Below are positions 52,370 through 63,777 of a DNA stretch of 64,000 nucleotides, piece by piece; within the stretch, counting starts at the first letter, position 1, and every line of letters starts with the position of its first letter. Made by a program: the position numbers and the translations under genes. Where the stretch lies: positions 434,001 through 498,000 of the forward strand of contig QYRS01000014.1 in assembly GCA_006503535.1 (NCBI GenBank). The letters run 5' to 3'. The DNA comes from Arthrinium phaeospermum (lineage: Eukaryota > Ascomycota > Sordariomycetes > Amphisphaeriales > Apiosporaceae). The notes beneath the pieces were generated by a model that made no database searches, was not told the origin of the DNA, and saw only the letters and a program-made list of their open reading frames with translations.

Positions 52370-55131
52370 TCACCAAACCCCCATCGGCCGACCGCTGGCA
52401 GCCTCCCCTTGCATGTTGTTGTGACGAGCATTCGGCCGCCCTCGGCCGCCTTGCTCTGTTTCCATATACAGTCTGTCGTTTATGAAGGCGTTGGACCCCT
52501 CCGCTATGGACCCGAACCCGTAGTTCCCGCCCTCACTCGTGTCTGAGAACGCGACCGACAGTCCCGCGGACAGGGGATCTTCCGACAGGCCACCGCCGTA
52601 GCCTCCCGAATCCAGCGAGGCCGCCGCGACGAGATCAATAGTCAGTCCCTGTCGTGGCAGGGCCATCACTGAGCCCGGCACGGTCGCATCGCCCATCGTC
52701 GTCTGGACGGCACTGGGATAGTCCCACACGCTATTGCTGCGCGAAGCCGCCGCCTGGTTGCGGCGTTGCTCCTCGCTGACAGTCTCCCACTGCATACCAC
52801 CACCCTCGCCCCCAGTACTGCTACTACACCAGCTATACTGCCGCATGCGGACCGCCTCCGGCGGCAACGAGCTTTCCACCGAAATGGACGGACTGAGACT
52901 GGTGCGCATACCCCCGGCCGTCTCCCCGGCGAACAGGAGCAGCTTGTCGGCGTACATGGTCTTGCTGTTGGGGCTGGCGCTGAGCGTCTTGACGAAGAAC
53001 TCGAGGGGGTCGAGGACCACGCCGCCCCTCCCGCTGGACCCGCTCAACAACGACATGTCGCCGGCCAGGAAGTCCATCCCGTCGCCACCTCCAAGACCCC
53101 CTCCTCCTCCAAGGGGAATAGGCCCGTCCATGGCCCCGCCAAAGGGCCGCATCGCCCCGCTCGCCGCGTTGGCGTCGTAGGCGTGCAGGACGTTGACGCA
53201 CCAGACGCCGATCTCGAAGATCTTCTCGAAGATGCCCATGCCGTGCACCTCGACGGCCCGGCTCGGCAGCGACTGCAGCACCGCGGCCGTGTCGCGCGCG
53301 ATGGCCAGGGGGAACCCGAAGCCGAAGCTCGCGTGCGGGGCCGCCGTCGACAGCAGGCCCTGCCGGAACGAGCTCTGCCACACGATGAGGCGCAGCCATT
53401 GCTGCGTCATCAGCAGGTCGGCTTTCTGGATGTCGGTCGGGTTCGGCTCGACTTCTTCGATTTCTTCCTCCTCTTCTGCGTCGCTGCTCATTTCGGCTTG
53501 GGTGGGTGATGATGATGTTGCTGCTGCTGTCGAAGTGGCGGAAGGTGTCGGGATGGGGACAGCGTCCGGAGAGCTCTTCCTCCTCGGTCTGAGGAAGTCG
53601 AGAGGCTGGGCCAAGATCTGCTGCAGGTTCAGGTACGTCGTGGCCGATACGCTCGGGTCGCTGCCGTCGTTCCACGCATTGACGAAGCTCTCGTCCAGGG
53701 GCACGTAACTGCTGACGAGCTTGAGGAACCCGGCATGGATCTCGGGCTCCTCGTAATCATGCCGCGTCGTCGGCAGGCTCGGCGTCTTGCGCAGGGTGAG
53801 CGGCTTGTTGCGCAAGATGGCGAAGCTGCGCTCCGTCACGAACAGCTGCCAGAAGACGCGCTGCCGGCACAGCCGCTCCGCGGGGGGCAGCCCCGCGTAG
53901 GCGCGGTCGTCGTGCAGGCGCAGGTCGAGGGCCGCGGTCAGGGCCTCGCGCAGGTAGTACCACGACTTGCGGCTCTGGTTGATCTCGAAGAAGCTGGTGC
54001 TGAGCCAGAAGGACGAGATGACGGCCGCCAGCGAGTCGTCCTCGGGGAAGTCGTACGACTGCCGCGCCGCGATGCACTCGTCCAGGAAGAAGCGCCCGAC
54101 GCGGTCCCAGCTGGGCTGCAGGCCGCCGCCGCCGCTGGTGGACGACGACTCGGCTAGGGATAGGGACTTGCCCGCCATGTGGAACGAGGTCAGGGCGCTC
54201 AGCGCGTAGATGAGGTTCTTTTCCGAGGCGGTCATGGGCCGGGCGATGGTGGCGCGGATGGTGGGGATGTGCACGAGGGGCATGATGGGGTAGATGTGCT
54301 CGTAGTAAAGATCAACGCATCTCGGGATCAGATGCAGGTAGCTGGGGCAGTTCGGGCGGAAGGTGTCTGTCGAGAAGCTGCCCCGCGGCTCCGACACCAG
54401 GCGGGGGTCGGAGGTGACGGCAGTCCACGGAATGAAGGGCTGGTGAGTGGGTGACGGGGCGGCAGACGGGACGACCGAGGTGTCGGCCGAGTTCATGCAG
54501 AAGTCCGTGTCGATGCTTGGGTTGGATGAGCATTGGATCCAGACAGATCAATGAGAGATGTGTGTTGGGTGGGATTGGATCTCACTCTGTACCACTCGCG
54601 CCCTCGGACTCGGCCGATCCTTTACCATCCAGGGCTCGAAGCTCGTTGATGACCCGACCATGTCCTCGCTTGGGCCCCCGTTTGCGAGGTACATGCTCTC
54701 TCTTGCAGTTGAGCGAGGCATCCTCGCAATGTTTACAAGGCGATCCGCCGTCGCATCGTATCCCTAGCCATGGTTGTTAGCTTGCTGTTGATTCGCCACC
54801 CAGATCTTACGATGTAGGCAATCCCCAATCGCCCTCTTTCTTATTTCATGATGAACGCCATCATGGCGAAGGGTAGTGAGTGTACAAAGAGGGGTTAGGA
54901 AAAAAACACGAAATCTCGGCAGGGCTGCGTTGATGCAATGAAGAAGAACGTACGCCTTCGTCGGCAATGATCACAGACGGTCCGTTTGGAACATCTGGGC
55001 GAGGCTTGAATCCGGCTGAGCCCGGGCCCAGCCAGCCTCTCCTCGCACTTGACCCTTGCAGTGGGAGACAGCGATTTAGCGGGCCGCACGCGGACGGGTA
55101 TGGCCGGGTCGTCCGTGTTGTCACACTGCAT
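52370..55131 (-). CDS. Zn2Cys6 fungal transcription factor
   Basis: Exons 55131-54954, 54763-54586 and 54515-52370 give 833 aa. The first intron (190 nt, GTACGT..CTAG) lies inside the DNA-binding cluster. Splicing joins V-C-D-H-C-R-R-R-R to I-R-C-D-G-G-S-P-C-K-H-C-E..N-C, restoring a perfect C-x2-C-x6-C-x5-C-x2-C-x6-C binuclear zinc cluster. A basic linker follows (PRKRGPKRGHGR). The second intron (70 nt, GTGAGA..CAAG) leads into the large exon with the fungal-specific TF domain (middle homology region): YYEHIYPIMPLVHIPT, SSFWLSTSFFEINQSRKSWYYLREA and RVFWQLFVTERSFAILRNKP. The C-terminus is Gly/Ser-rich. It is a nuclear regulator, possibly of sugar or secondary metabolism. The start at 55131 (MQCDNTDDPAIPV) is the nearest ATG. 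Confidence 0.8.
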
Positions 55132-57534
55132 CCTGGAGGAGAGAAGAATCGCCGGATCAGAGGGGGGGGGGGATCTCTCACAAGGCAAAAAAGGCGGTTG
55201 TGTGGTGTACGGAAGTTTGGGTTTCAGTGGCACGGTCTTTTCCTTTTTTTTCGCATGCGAGAATTTCAGCGAGAAAATGGGTGTCTGGGTGTAAAATACA
55301 ATGAGGGAAACCCGAGCATTTCTGACTCTCGACCTCTCTGGCCCTCGCCTGCTCGTCCCTCTCCACTTGGCACGGCATGCATGTCTCCTGGCCTTTGCTT
55401 TGGCCGGACCAGCCGTTGACATCACCCTGGGCGGGCTGGGGGTAGGCAGAAGAATGGATGGCTGGGCCGGGTTTTTCCTGCATGGGAAATGCGGGGAAGG
55501 CATGGGGTTCAAGGTTCAACGCCATCGTGAATGGTTCGATGGCGAGAGGGGGGCCCAATCACCGACCTGCATAAGACTGGGTTTCAAGTCTGCCCATCGT
55601 GCATACAGCTGAGAGAGGCAAGATGGAGGCCAGAATAGGGTAGGCCATCACCTGATAGCCCCCAGCCAATTGCCAAGGGCGATGACTTCATCTCCCATTG
55701 AAAACCAGGTAACCTGCTTGGAGCCTCAGAACGTCGGGACCCGGGACTCGTCAGACTCGATTTGCTGAATCATCGCCATTCCGGAAGTCGACTTGAGGAG
55801 GTAGCTGAACTTTACTAGTATGGGCCCTCTTGGTGCTGTGCCGCTAACCCACATGTCCCGCATTGTCAGGTGCGTCTTGGCAACCTTGAATTCGGCCCTA
55901 TTGATTACCTAAGCGTAATGGACAATGTTCGAGGTGGTCTTTTTCTGACCTTGCATGTAGATATGGGTGGATTGCGTGGTATTAGCTCATCTGTGAAACC
56001 TCCGCAAGTCGGCCATTTACTATTTCAAGAGACTTTGCCCGGGCGAGGCTCCGTGGCCAATACCACCGACGGAATCAATGCCTGGGCGAGACCCGGTCCG
56101 TTATTGTTCATGCAGGGGGCTTCGGGCGTATCTCGGAGATTCGTCGATATAGACAGCGATACGCGTTTGCATTGCTAAGATCTTGCATAACGAATCTCTG
56201 GGGCGGATGGGGTTATTCAAGGCTGACCGGATAAGGTGGCACCGGCCGATCAAGGAGCTGTGGCTCAAAGCAATCACGTACATCTTGCTCGATTCCCCAA
56301 GATCCAAAAAGCCTATGCCTTGTACGTTTTGGCGCTTCTGTATCATAAGGCCTAGGTTGGTTACACAACATCCATGTTCGACGCATTCTGATTCTACATT
56401 GACCCCCTATTTCAGCCCAGAGCCAACAACAAGCACAGCAAAAGGCGACCGCAAACGCCTGGCTTGAGGTGTTGCTGCACCCTAGCCAGGTCGCAAACAG
56501 TCTCAAGAATGAGTCACCGAAATGTCGTGATTGCTTGATCTCCATCCCTCACCGCCTGTCACATTGAGTTTGCCTAGCAGCGTAAGCTCACAAACATCTG
56601 CCCCCTCCCCGTGACAAAACTGAAGACTTCCCAGGAACTGACTTGGGAAACCGTTGGAAGTATCCTCGTGCATCTGCAATCGACAAAAAGAGACACCGCA
56701 TCATGTTTGGTGGGGAGCGGTGATTTGTTCCTCGCCTCACCAGCAACGTATCATACAACCCTCTCATCATCTGAGCAACCCAAGTGCTACGCTGTATCCG
56801 TAGATCCTTCCGTACAACTCTCAGTCATTTGAGAGGTGCGTAGAGCTAGATAGTTTGGTAACGAGTGGTGAGGGGTTGGCGGAAACGATCCAATATGTAT
56901 CACACTGTGCGAGGCACTTTTGCCGTTTTCAACTGTCGCGAAACGGATGGAGATATTCAACTTCTCCATCAGTTAATGATTAGTAGTGAATAGGGAAAGG
57001 CACCGGAGCGCCTCCAAGTGGGAAGTTTGGGGAGGATAGATCTACATAGACTTGATTATGGTCAGTGAGACCACAGCATTTGGCAGACCAGGAATGCTGC
57101 TCTATTGGAAAGATGTCATGTGCTCGTGCCAGAACTCGGTCTATCTCGACACTGCATGTTGGGGGCTGTCCAAAGCCGGCGTTGTAGGCTGTCATAACCT
57201 TTTGCTTCATGATATCCAGACACCAAATCAAATTGCATCCACACAGGTCACCAAACGCGTATTTCCAGACAATAAATCTTGCTCTGGCTGCTTTAGAACC
57301 CAATGGCTAATTTAGTACCTACTGGTTTCTCTACGTCCTAAACGCGGAAAAACGAGTATTAGATCGCTATTATTTGTTAAAGTTATTGCCAAACTCTTGA
57401 TTCATTCTAACTAGAATAGCTCTTAATCTACCGAAAATCAGCAATAAAGCCTGGGCTTCTTAACATGTTTCCAGATAAATCTAGCACGATCAAACGGGGG
57501 CGAAGAAATACTTTGGCCTGGCAGACATCGACCT
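55132..57534. other. 2.4-kb gene-free region
   Basis: Between the regulator and the dioxygenase gene. It includes a run of ten G at about 55161-55170 and several featureless ORFs of 60-110 codons on both strands. The first few hundred bases are the regulator's promoter and leader. Confidence 0.5.
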
Positions 57535-59677
57535 TCAGCTATAGCTGCTACTGTCGGACGAATCCAGAGCCCTGTCTCCGTGCAATTCCCAGTTGGTCCA
57601 GGGCGGGTCGTCGGAATCGTCCGAGTCGGCCCCGTAATTGACGCAGGGCGTCTCGAGCGGGAAAGTCACCGGGTCATCCTCGTCGCTGGGCGGCTCCTCC
57701 TCCTCTTTACTCAGTCTCGCCGCCAACGAAGGTGGAGGTTTCTTCCCCTTCTCGTCGTCTTCGTCGTCGTCGGGTGGGAGCTTGGCCGGATCCAAGCCGC
57801 CGCTGGCCATCTTCCTCATCGCGTACTTCTTGACGCTCTCGTGGTTGGTCCCGATCACGAAGTACCGCGGGCCGGTGTAGTCGGCGACGAGGTGGTCCAT
57901 GCGGTCGCCGCGCACGAGCGCGCAGGCGCCGGGCGCGTAGGGGACTTTGATGCCCAGCGTAGGTATGCAGAGGTTTCCTCCTGGGGAGGGAAGTCAGTAA
58001 CTCTTCAGGGGGTCACCAAATCAAGTAAGTGCTCTGGATCATGTAATAGATCACTCACCTGTATATTGACCGACTGTGAATAGTCCGGCATAGCCGCCAC
58101 GTATGTCGGAAGGATCCCGGTGTCTCTGAGTATAAGCGTTGATACCCAAGACGAACATGCTCAAGAAGTCATCGTCGGTCGTCTTGACGACATCATCCTT
58201 GGGGAGCTGCCGATGTATGTTCCTGCAGAGCTCGTAGTAGTCGGGGTCGAGATTCTTCATGAGAAGGCGGATCACCTCACTGGCCTTGCCGAGCACCGAC
58301 TTGCTGAACCAAGGGAACACTTTCCTGGGTAGATGATTGATGCGGGTGCCGTGGAACTGGCAGTCGTCCGATTGGAACACGTGCTTGCCCACGAGGGGTT
58401 TGCTTGGGTTCCAATACCCGTAGTGCGCGACCCCCATCTTGACGTTCTGCAGCTGGGCGAGATTGGCCTTGGAGGGGTCCAGATCGGGATGCGTGCGTCG
58501 GATGTGCCGGTCCACTACGTGTCTCCTGGCCTCGGGGGCTCGGATCGGCACGAAGAATGAGTACATATCAATGGCGCGGTTGAGTTCCCGGATGATGTCG
58601 GGCCCAAACAGGAGCTGCGCCGCGGCCTCCACGTTGGCAAAGACGACGCGGCGCTCTGCGTCCAGGACCACGAACACGTCGGCATCCACCAGCTCCCATT
58701 CCTGGTCCGCCGCGATCTGGTCTCGGAGGTAATGATAGAACAGGTCGGGATCGTAGCGCCCGTTGGTCCAGTGACGGGGCCAATTGGCCTTGAGCACCGT
58801 GACAATGTGGTCGACCTCTTCATCTTTGCCGCATGCTGCTTTGCGGAGAGCGTCTCTTTCGGCCCGAGTAGACAGCAGCCAGAATCGCTCCTGGGCCTCG
58901 GAGCGCAGTGCGTGGAGGTCCTTGCTGAAGTCCTTGTGGTCCACGTCGATACGTCGCTGCTTGTTGTTGATGCTGCGTAGGCTGCCCCCGTTCTCCGAGA
59001 TGATGCGGGCCATGAGATACTGCTGGACCTCGGTTGCCATCCGAGGCTCCCCGAAGAGCTGATTTGTTTGGGATTCGGGACCTTTGTACTCGGCCATTTT
59101 GAATCCAAGTTCCGAATTGAGGTTTTCGCCCAAGTATTGCATGAGGCGAATGGTCTTAGAAGCGATTCTGAACTCTACCACATATTGGCATCTATCATCT
59201 CGCAGAACTGAGATCGAATCAGGAGCGCAGAACTCCCTGGCCAGTTGATGAATATCGGTTGAACGGACTTTAGACAGAAGGTCCTGAATCTTATCCAAGA
59301 GTTCTGAATGGGCCACCTGGATACTCTTGACTTTGTCGAAGATAGGGGGGAGGATACTGAGCTATCGCATGCTGGGTAAGTTTCTCGCCGCGGAATCATT
59401 TCGGGTGGTTGTATTATGCACTTACCATCCGGTAGTCTCTGTGGTGGCTCAGATTGCCAGCCCATGATCGCCAGAGGCCGTAGGGGTCGCCAGGTATGAC
59501 GTCGCACCGCTTGCCCCACTGAACCAGGCCGGTCTCCGTCCGCTGAGCATCGGTAATCTCGCCATAGGTCTTGATCTTTCGGCGGTGCTTGACTGCGGTG
59601 TGTCGCTGACCGAGCAGGTACTCGATGGTCTCCTCTTCGGGAGTTCCTGGGGGTGCTTCAGCTCGTAGAAACGGCAT
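57535..59677 (-). CDS. TET/JBP-like 2OG-Fe(II) dioxygenase
   Basis: Three exons: 59677-59426, 59361-58059 and 57980-57535 (introns 64 and 78 nt, both with GTRAGT donors), 666 aa. The frame is exact at each junction; the second restores VGQYTGGNLCIPTLG. The C-terminal domain has the double-stranded beta-helix signature: H498-R-D500 (iron ligands), a GG-LCIP-LG turn, G-D-R-M-D-H548 (third ligand) and R557 (2-oxoglutarate contact). The spacing resembles the fungal oxygenases related to TET/JBP and those carried by KDZ transposons. A methyl-base or related nucleic-acid substrate is therefore possible but unproven. A helical N-terminal region of about 400 residues is of unknown type; the tail is acidic and Ser-rich. 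No transposon sequence is seen next to it. Confidence 0.7.
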
Positions 59678-59982
59678 GGTGTTCTGATGACAGAATGATG
59701 GCAGTGTTATGATCGCGGGGAAAGGAAGCTGAAGACTGAGAAGGGGAAATGGAGGAAAGACCAGATGTAAATACACGCTTGGATATGAGCGAGCTGTGCT
59801 TGTACATCACTGCTGCAAACATGGAAGTTGGTATACTTGTCGTTCTGCACATGATATCAGAGGCATGTTTGTATTAATTGTATGCACATACATGGCGCAT
59901 ATATTTTCCACTTGACTGCTTGGTACAGTGATTCAAACATCGTTTTTGTATATACTTTGTATCATAATGCAAGGACAAACAA
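59678..59982. other. Promoter of the dioxygenase gene
   Basis: About 305 bp between a gene start and the 3' end of the next gene. No further feature. Confidence 0.45.
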
Positions 59983-60744
59983 CTATAGGTGCAGGAAAGG
60001 CAGTTGGCTTGCATTCATGGCCAACTCCATAAAACCTCCAGTATCACCGCTAGGCTTGTGAGATATGTACGGCTTGTTACGTCTAGCTTGGGGGTCAAGC
60101 ACATACTCCCCTGTACTATGCACCCCCTCGTAACTCGGTTTTGTGTAAACAAAATATTGTGCCAGAGGGTGTTCCTCTCCGTTCATCAAATCACGGATAG
60201 AATTTGGAGCACCATGTGTCCCTCTGGTTCCATCACTGCCACGCAGCGTGCGGTCATACGGAGAAGTCTGGTAGTTGGCTTCGGCCCAGCGATCGCATCG
60301 TTTGAGAGTGGCTTCCTGAAAGTCCCCTGCATCCTTGTTAGCCAAGGATCTGTGTAATTGTATAATACTATGCAGTGCAAGTTTGGGCAACACATCCGTA
60401 CTTATCTCAAAACACACGCTGTACATATCAGTCTTGCATTTATGCGTACAGTAATTTATGTCGATGTCCGACTCAGCAGCCCCCTCGAGCGCGTCCTCCA
60501 GGGCGAACACGTCAAGCCTAGCCTTTGCATGGCCGGCGCGAAGTTTGACCCGGACAACGACGAATTTGTTGCGGAGCAGGTGGCTGGATCCCACTGTGGT
60601 GTAGGTAATTGGGTTAATGTGCTTCCACCATGCCTCCTTCGCGAGAGCCATCCTTACGGCGGCTTGGCAAGCAGACCGATACTTGGCGACGGGGTACTCC
60701 CCGTATACTAACCTCTGATAGTTGGCTTGAGGGTATGGCATCAT
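59983..60744 (-). CDS. Hypothetical protein of unknown type
   Basis: 253 aa, single open frame from the ATG at 60744 (MMPYPQANY). I recognise no family. Visible features: a basic first half with K-E-A-W-W-K-H and a beta-rich FVVVRVKLR strand, a small Cys/His group (Y-C-T-H-K-C), and a long Tyr/Pro/Gly-rich C-terminal part without repeats. There is no signal peptide or membrane segment. The frame is long for chance and has no close overlapping rival, but splice partners upstream cannot be excluded. The C-terminus (GGFMELAMNASQL) looks like a regular folded end. Confidence that it is a gene is moderate. Confidence 0.4.
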   Translation of the reverse strand: MMPYPQANYQRLVYGEYPVAKYRSACQAAVRMALAKEAWWKHINPITYTTVGSSHLLRNKFVVVRVKLRAGHAKARLDVFALEDALEGAAESDIDINYCTHKCKTDMYSVCFEISTDVLPKLALHSIIQLHRSLANKDAGDFQEATLKRCDRWAEANYQTSPYDRTLRGSDGTRGTHGAPNSIRDLMNGEEHPLAQYFVYTKPSYEGVHSTGEYVLDPQARRNKPYISHKPSGDTGGFMELAMNASQLPFLHL

Positions 60745-61223
60745 GAAAGGAAAAGAATGTGTAGGATGTTTTGTAATCGTGCATCAAATAAAGCAGCAGA
60801 TAAGCTGACATCGTAGGCAAAATGTCTGTCCCAAGGCATAATTTATACACCATGGCGTATAAATGTGTTATACGGTACGGTCACATGAATTCTTTGGTTT
60901 CGGAATGAGGCACGTGCAGGAATGTTTGATGAAAACGTGCACATCAAGTTTGCTCAACTTCCCAGGTTGGTGGTGCTCTTTGTGCTTTGGCATTCGCCCC
61001 CGCTGGGATTTCGTAAGGACGGGCTGAATGCTTCCAACACAGCGCAACATTGACTGAAATCATCTCAATAAGCAATTGTTGTATACGTGAATAGGGGACA
61101 TGAGCGAGTGTAGAGAATGGAAGATAAATACAGACAGCACCTCCAAGATCCCTCCCTTCCGCAATGGCCCGCCATCCTGATGATCCTCGCCTTGCAAAGC
61201 CGTGGAGTGACGTACGGGCGCAT
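60745..61223. other. Intergenic region
   Basis: About 480 bp with a TATAAA-like box near 60859. No gene is supported. Confidence 0.45.
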
Positions 61224-61844
61224 TTAGCAGCTCGTCTTCCGCGATTCCCATGCATGCCCGGAAATGTCCGAGTAATCTGAAGTCATGTACCCTGTGGCAT
61301 ATCCAAATCCTTCTCTCCCCCCAACTGTGCCAGCTTTGTACCGTCCGCATGCTTTGGTGATGCGCCCCCAAGCCGACCTCAAATCACTCTCGTGGCTCAA
61401 CTCGCGTCCCATTGGGCTCAGGTACAGGCAATCAAAGGCCACGACACTGCCCTTGACGGAGTATACACAGTCACCCGCTTCCACATATTTTCCTTCGCCT
61501 ACTTTGGCTTGGAGATCGTGGGTAGCATCATCGCAGTCGCCGTGGTCGAGGTCCACACAGCCACATGCGACGTCTGGAGGGTCGTATCTTTTGAGTAAAT
61601 CGTCCGCACGGGGCGAGATCTCGGTGTCTCGGTCGGGATATTCAAGGCGTGAGCTCTCAGGTACGTCTGGGAGACGCTCATGCAGTTCGTGGGGAGTTCC
61701 CTGGCTGTGGATGACATAAGACCCGTCAGGTTGGCCGCGCGGGATGCGCGGGATGCGCGGGGTCAGGGGCGGCTCGTTGGTCGGCATGGCTTGGGACGTG
61801 GCGGCCAACAGGGACAGAATGACGAAAGAGCCGGAAAGCTGCAT
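61224..61844 (-). CDS. Small secreted cysteine-containing protein, copy 1
   Basis: 206 aa with a clear signal peptide (MQLSGSFVILSLLAATSQA). A propeptide-like region contains Pro-rich IPRIPRG, an HSQGTPHELHERLPD motif and a dibasic Kex2-type site (LLKRYDPP). The mature part begins with A-C-G-C-V-D-L-D-H-G-D-C-D-D-A and ends C-terminally at ..TSC, with seven cysteines in total. Its paralog lies at 63160 on the same strand; the two share motif order, Kex2 site and cysteine spacing. The C-G-C-V-D-L..DCDDA start and the late CGRYKAG motif recall small secreted fungal proteins of the effector class, but I cannot assign a named family. Likely exported and proteolytically matured. Confidence 0.65.
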   Translation of the reverse strand: MQLSGSFVILSLLAATSQAMPTNEPPLTPRIPRIPRGQPDGSYVIHSQGTPHELHERLPDVPESSRLEYPDRDTEISPRADDLLKRYDPPDVACGCVDLDHGDCDDATHDLQAKVGEGKYVEAGDCVYSVKGSVVAFDCLYLSPMGRELSHESDLRSAWGRITKACGRYKAGTVGGREGFGYATGYMTSDYSDISGHAWESRKTSC

Positions 61845-63159
61845 GATGAAATCGCTTCAAGAGGGGCTTATCACGTGAACAATATTAGAACTTGGTATAA
61901 TCGATGCGTTTGATATTGGGAAAAGAATGAGTTGGCTAGTGCGTGTGCTGGTGGAAGGTACGAAAGTAGTAACTCCGGTTCTGCTGATGAGAAACGAGTG
62001 TATAAACAGGCAGTTAGAAATAAGGGAATTCTCAGGCAAGATAATGAGGAAGAAGAACACGGACTATCTACTTATACATCAATCCGACCTTTTCGACAGA
62101 TTAAGGCCATACGGACGCCAATCTACCAGCCGGAAGTCCCTGGCGCTGCAAACTTTCCATCGCCTGATATCTGCCATCCCTGCATGAGACCGGTTTCAGC
62201 AGAAGCAGCAAACAGTATTTAATATCCAGTACAGTGTCGTACTATCAATAACAATGCTGTCGTCAAAGCATGGATAATCTGAAAGAAAGGGAGGCTGGTC
62301 AATTGGGCAGAACAATCGTAGGAATTAAGCAATCTCTAGCTTATCTGTTCGCGTTATTTCATAGCATAGGGTGTATCACATATCCCCAAACCAATCCCGT
62401 AGGGCTGCTTTATTGGAGAAACGAAATGCGGGGCTGGATCGGCACGATTGTTAGCTGTTGGTTTCAAATTCTCGTTATGTCAGTACTCATGTTATATGAA
62501 CAGCAATGCGCATTCCTCAGCACCCCCGCATGGCCATCTTGTTGGTTTCGATATGGTCAAATGGCACCCCCCTGGTACGGGCTAAGACCACCTGTTCCCT
62601 GCTTGCACCATACCCGAATTATTCGCTGCCCAACATGCTTGTTTTCCTTGCTTGAGTTTTCGGGTCTGGAGTGGCCAATCATAGCGAAATCGGGTTGTGG
62701 GTGTACGCCGAGAGTATACAGGGACGAGGTCTAGCGTATATCTTTCACTATCAAGCGCCTACTTCACGAAGTATTCCTCCCATGAATACGACCATTGCTG
62801 GTCAGAGATCTGGTGTACACACTATTCTAGAATGATACGCTCGACGGAGCATCTTCTCCGACTTCAGCCGTATGTCAACAGAGAATTGTCGGGTAGGCTT
62901 CTGAACTACCAGATCTCACAGATAGCACCATGCGCAGTCGGCAATAAGTTCAGTCCATCGTAGCACCATTCTTCCACTATTAGTTAAGCTAATACTACAG
63001 AAACTATATAAAGGCATAAGCCAATAATTCGAAGCGAAACTCGTATCTCTAACACTGACACCTTGATAAGTAGCATCCCCTTCCCTACTCGTATCCAGCC
63101 ACCCTGCCCATTGTCTCTCGTCTTCGTTCCTCTCCCTCCAACACACTACCGCTGTCTAT
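61845..63159. other. 1.3-kb region between the two secreted-protein genes
   Basis: The upstream region of copy 1 and 3' flank of copy 2. A 154-codon forward ORF (62270-62734) is Trp/Cys-rich but shows no domain or splice logic and is not called. Confidence 0.45.
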
Positions 63160-63777
63160 CTAGCAACTGGTCCTCGGCGACTTCCACGCATCGCCGAAGT
63201 AGTCCTTGTGGTCCGACCTCATGTAGCCCGCGACGTGGGCCGGCTTCCAGCCCTCGCTGCCGGCCTTGTAGCGCCCGCAGCGGTCGGTGATGTGTCTCCA
63301 GGATCTCCTGGCGTCGTCGGAGGTGGGCGAGTACGAGATGGGGTTGCCGTTGGCCGCCGGCACGCAGATGAAGGCGACGACGCTCCGCGCGAACGAGTAG
63401 AAGCACTTGCCCGGCTCGACGGTGTGGACCGTGTCCGCCCAGAACTCGACGGCGTGCGTGGCGTCGTCGCAGTCCCGGGGGTTGAGGTCGACGCAGCCGC
63501 AGGCGATGTAGTCGTCTCGCTTGGTGAGGAGGTGGGCGGCGGAGGTGTTGTCTACGTTGGGGGACGACGATACCTCGGCCGCGGCATGGGCCTGGAGTTC
63601 GAGGGCGGTCGGGTCGGGTAGACGCTCGTGGAGTTCTTGGCGGGTGCCCCAATGGTGGACGAGGTAGGACCCATCGGATTGGCCTGGAGGGATCCGGATG
63701 ACAGGAGGTGGGCTCGTTGGTATGGCCTGAGACCCGGCGACGAGCAGGGCCAGAACGGTAGGGATGGAGAAGTGCAT
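63160..63777 (-). CDS. Small secreted cysteine-containing protein, copy 2
   Basis: 205 aa, ATG at 63777, signal peptide MHFSIPTVLALLVAGSQA. It shares with copy 1, in the same order: a V-I-R-I-P-P-G motif, DGSYLVHHWGT, QELHERLPD, a dibasic K-R cleavage site (LLTKRDDY), A-C-G-C-V-D-L..DCDDATH, VVAF-x-C, CGRYKAG, GYM-x-SD and a terminal TSC. Conservation is highest in the mature part, which supports a folded, disulphide-bonded secreted protein. GC content here is higher than in copy 1, so codon use has diverged. No overlapping better ORF exists. Role unknown; effector-like or antimicrobial functions are guesses. Confidence 0.65.
   Translation of the reverse strand: MHFSIPTVLALLVAGSQAIPTSPPPVIRIPPGQSDGSYLVHHWGTRQELHERLPDPTALELQAHAAAEVSSSPNVDNTSAAHLLTKRDDYIACGCVDLNPRDCDDATHAVEFWADTVHTVEPGKCFYSFARSVVAFICVPAANGNPISYSPTSDDARRSWRHITDRCGRYKAGSEGWKPAHVAGYMRSDHKDYFGDAWKSPRTSC

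Noticed and set aside
62270..62734. 154-codon forward ORF between the secreted-protein genes
   Set aside because: No signal peptide, motif or paralog; composition looks like random sequence.
61224..63777. Assignment of the secreted pair to the Ecp2/Hce2 effector family
   Set aside because: Only a loose resemblance in cysteine placement; not enough to name the family without a profile search.
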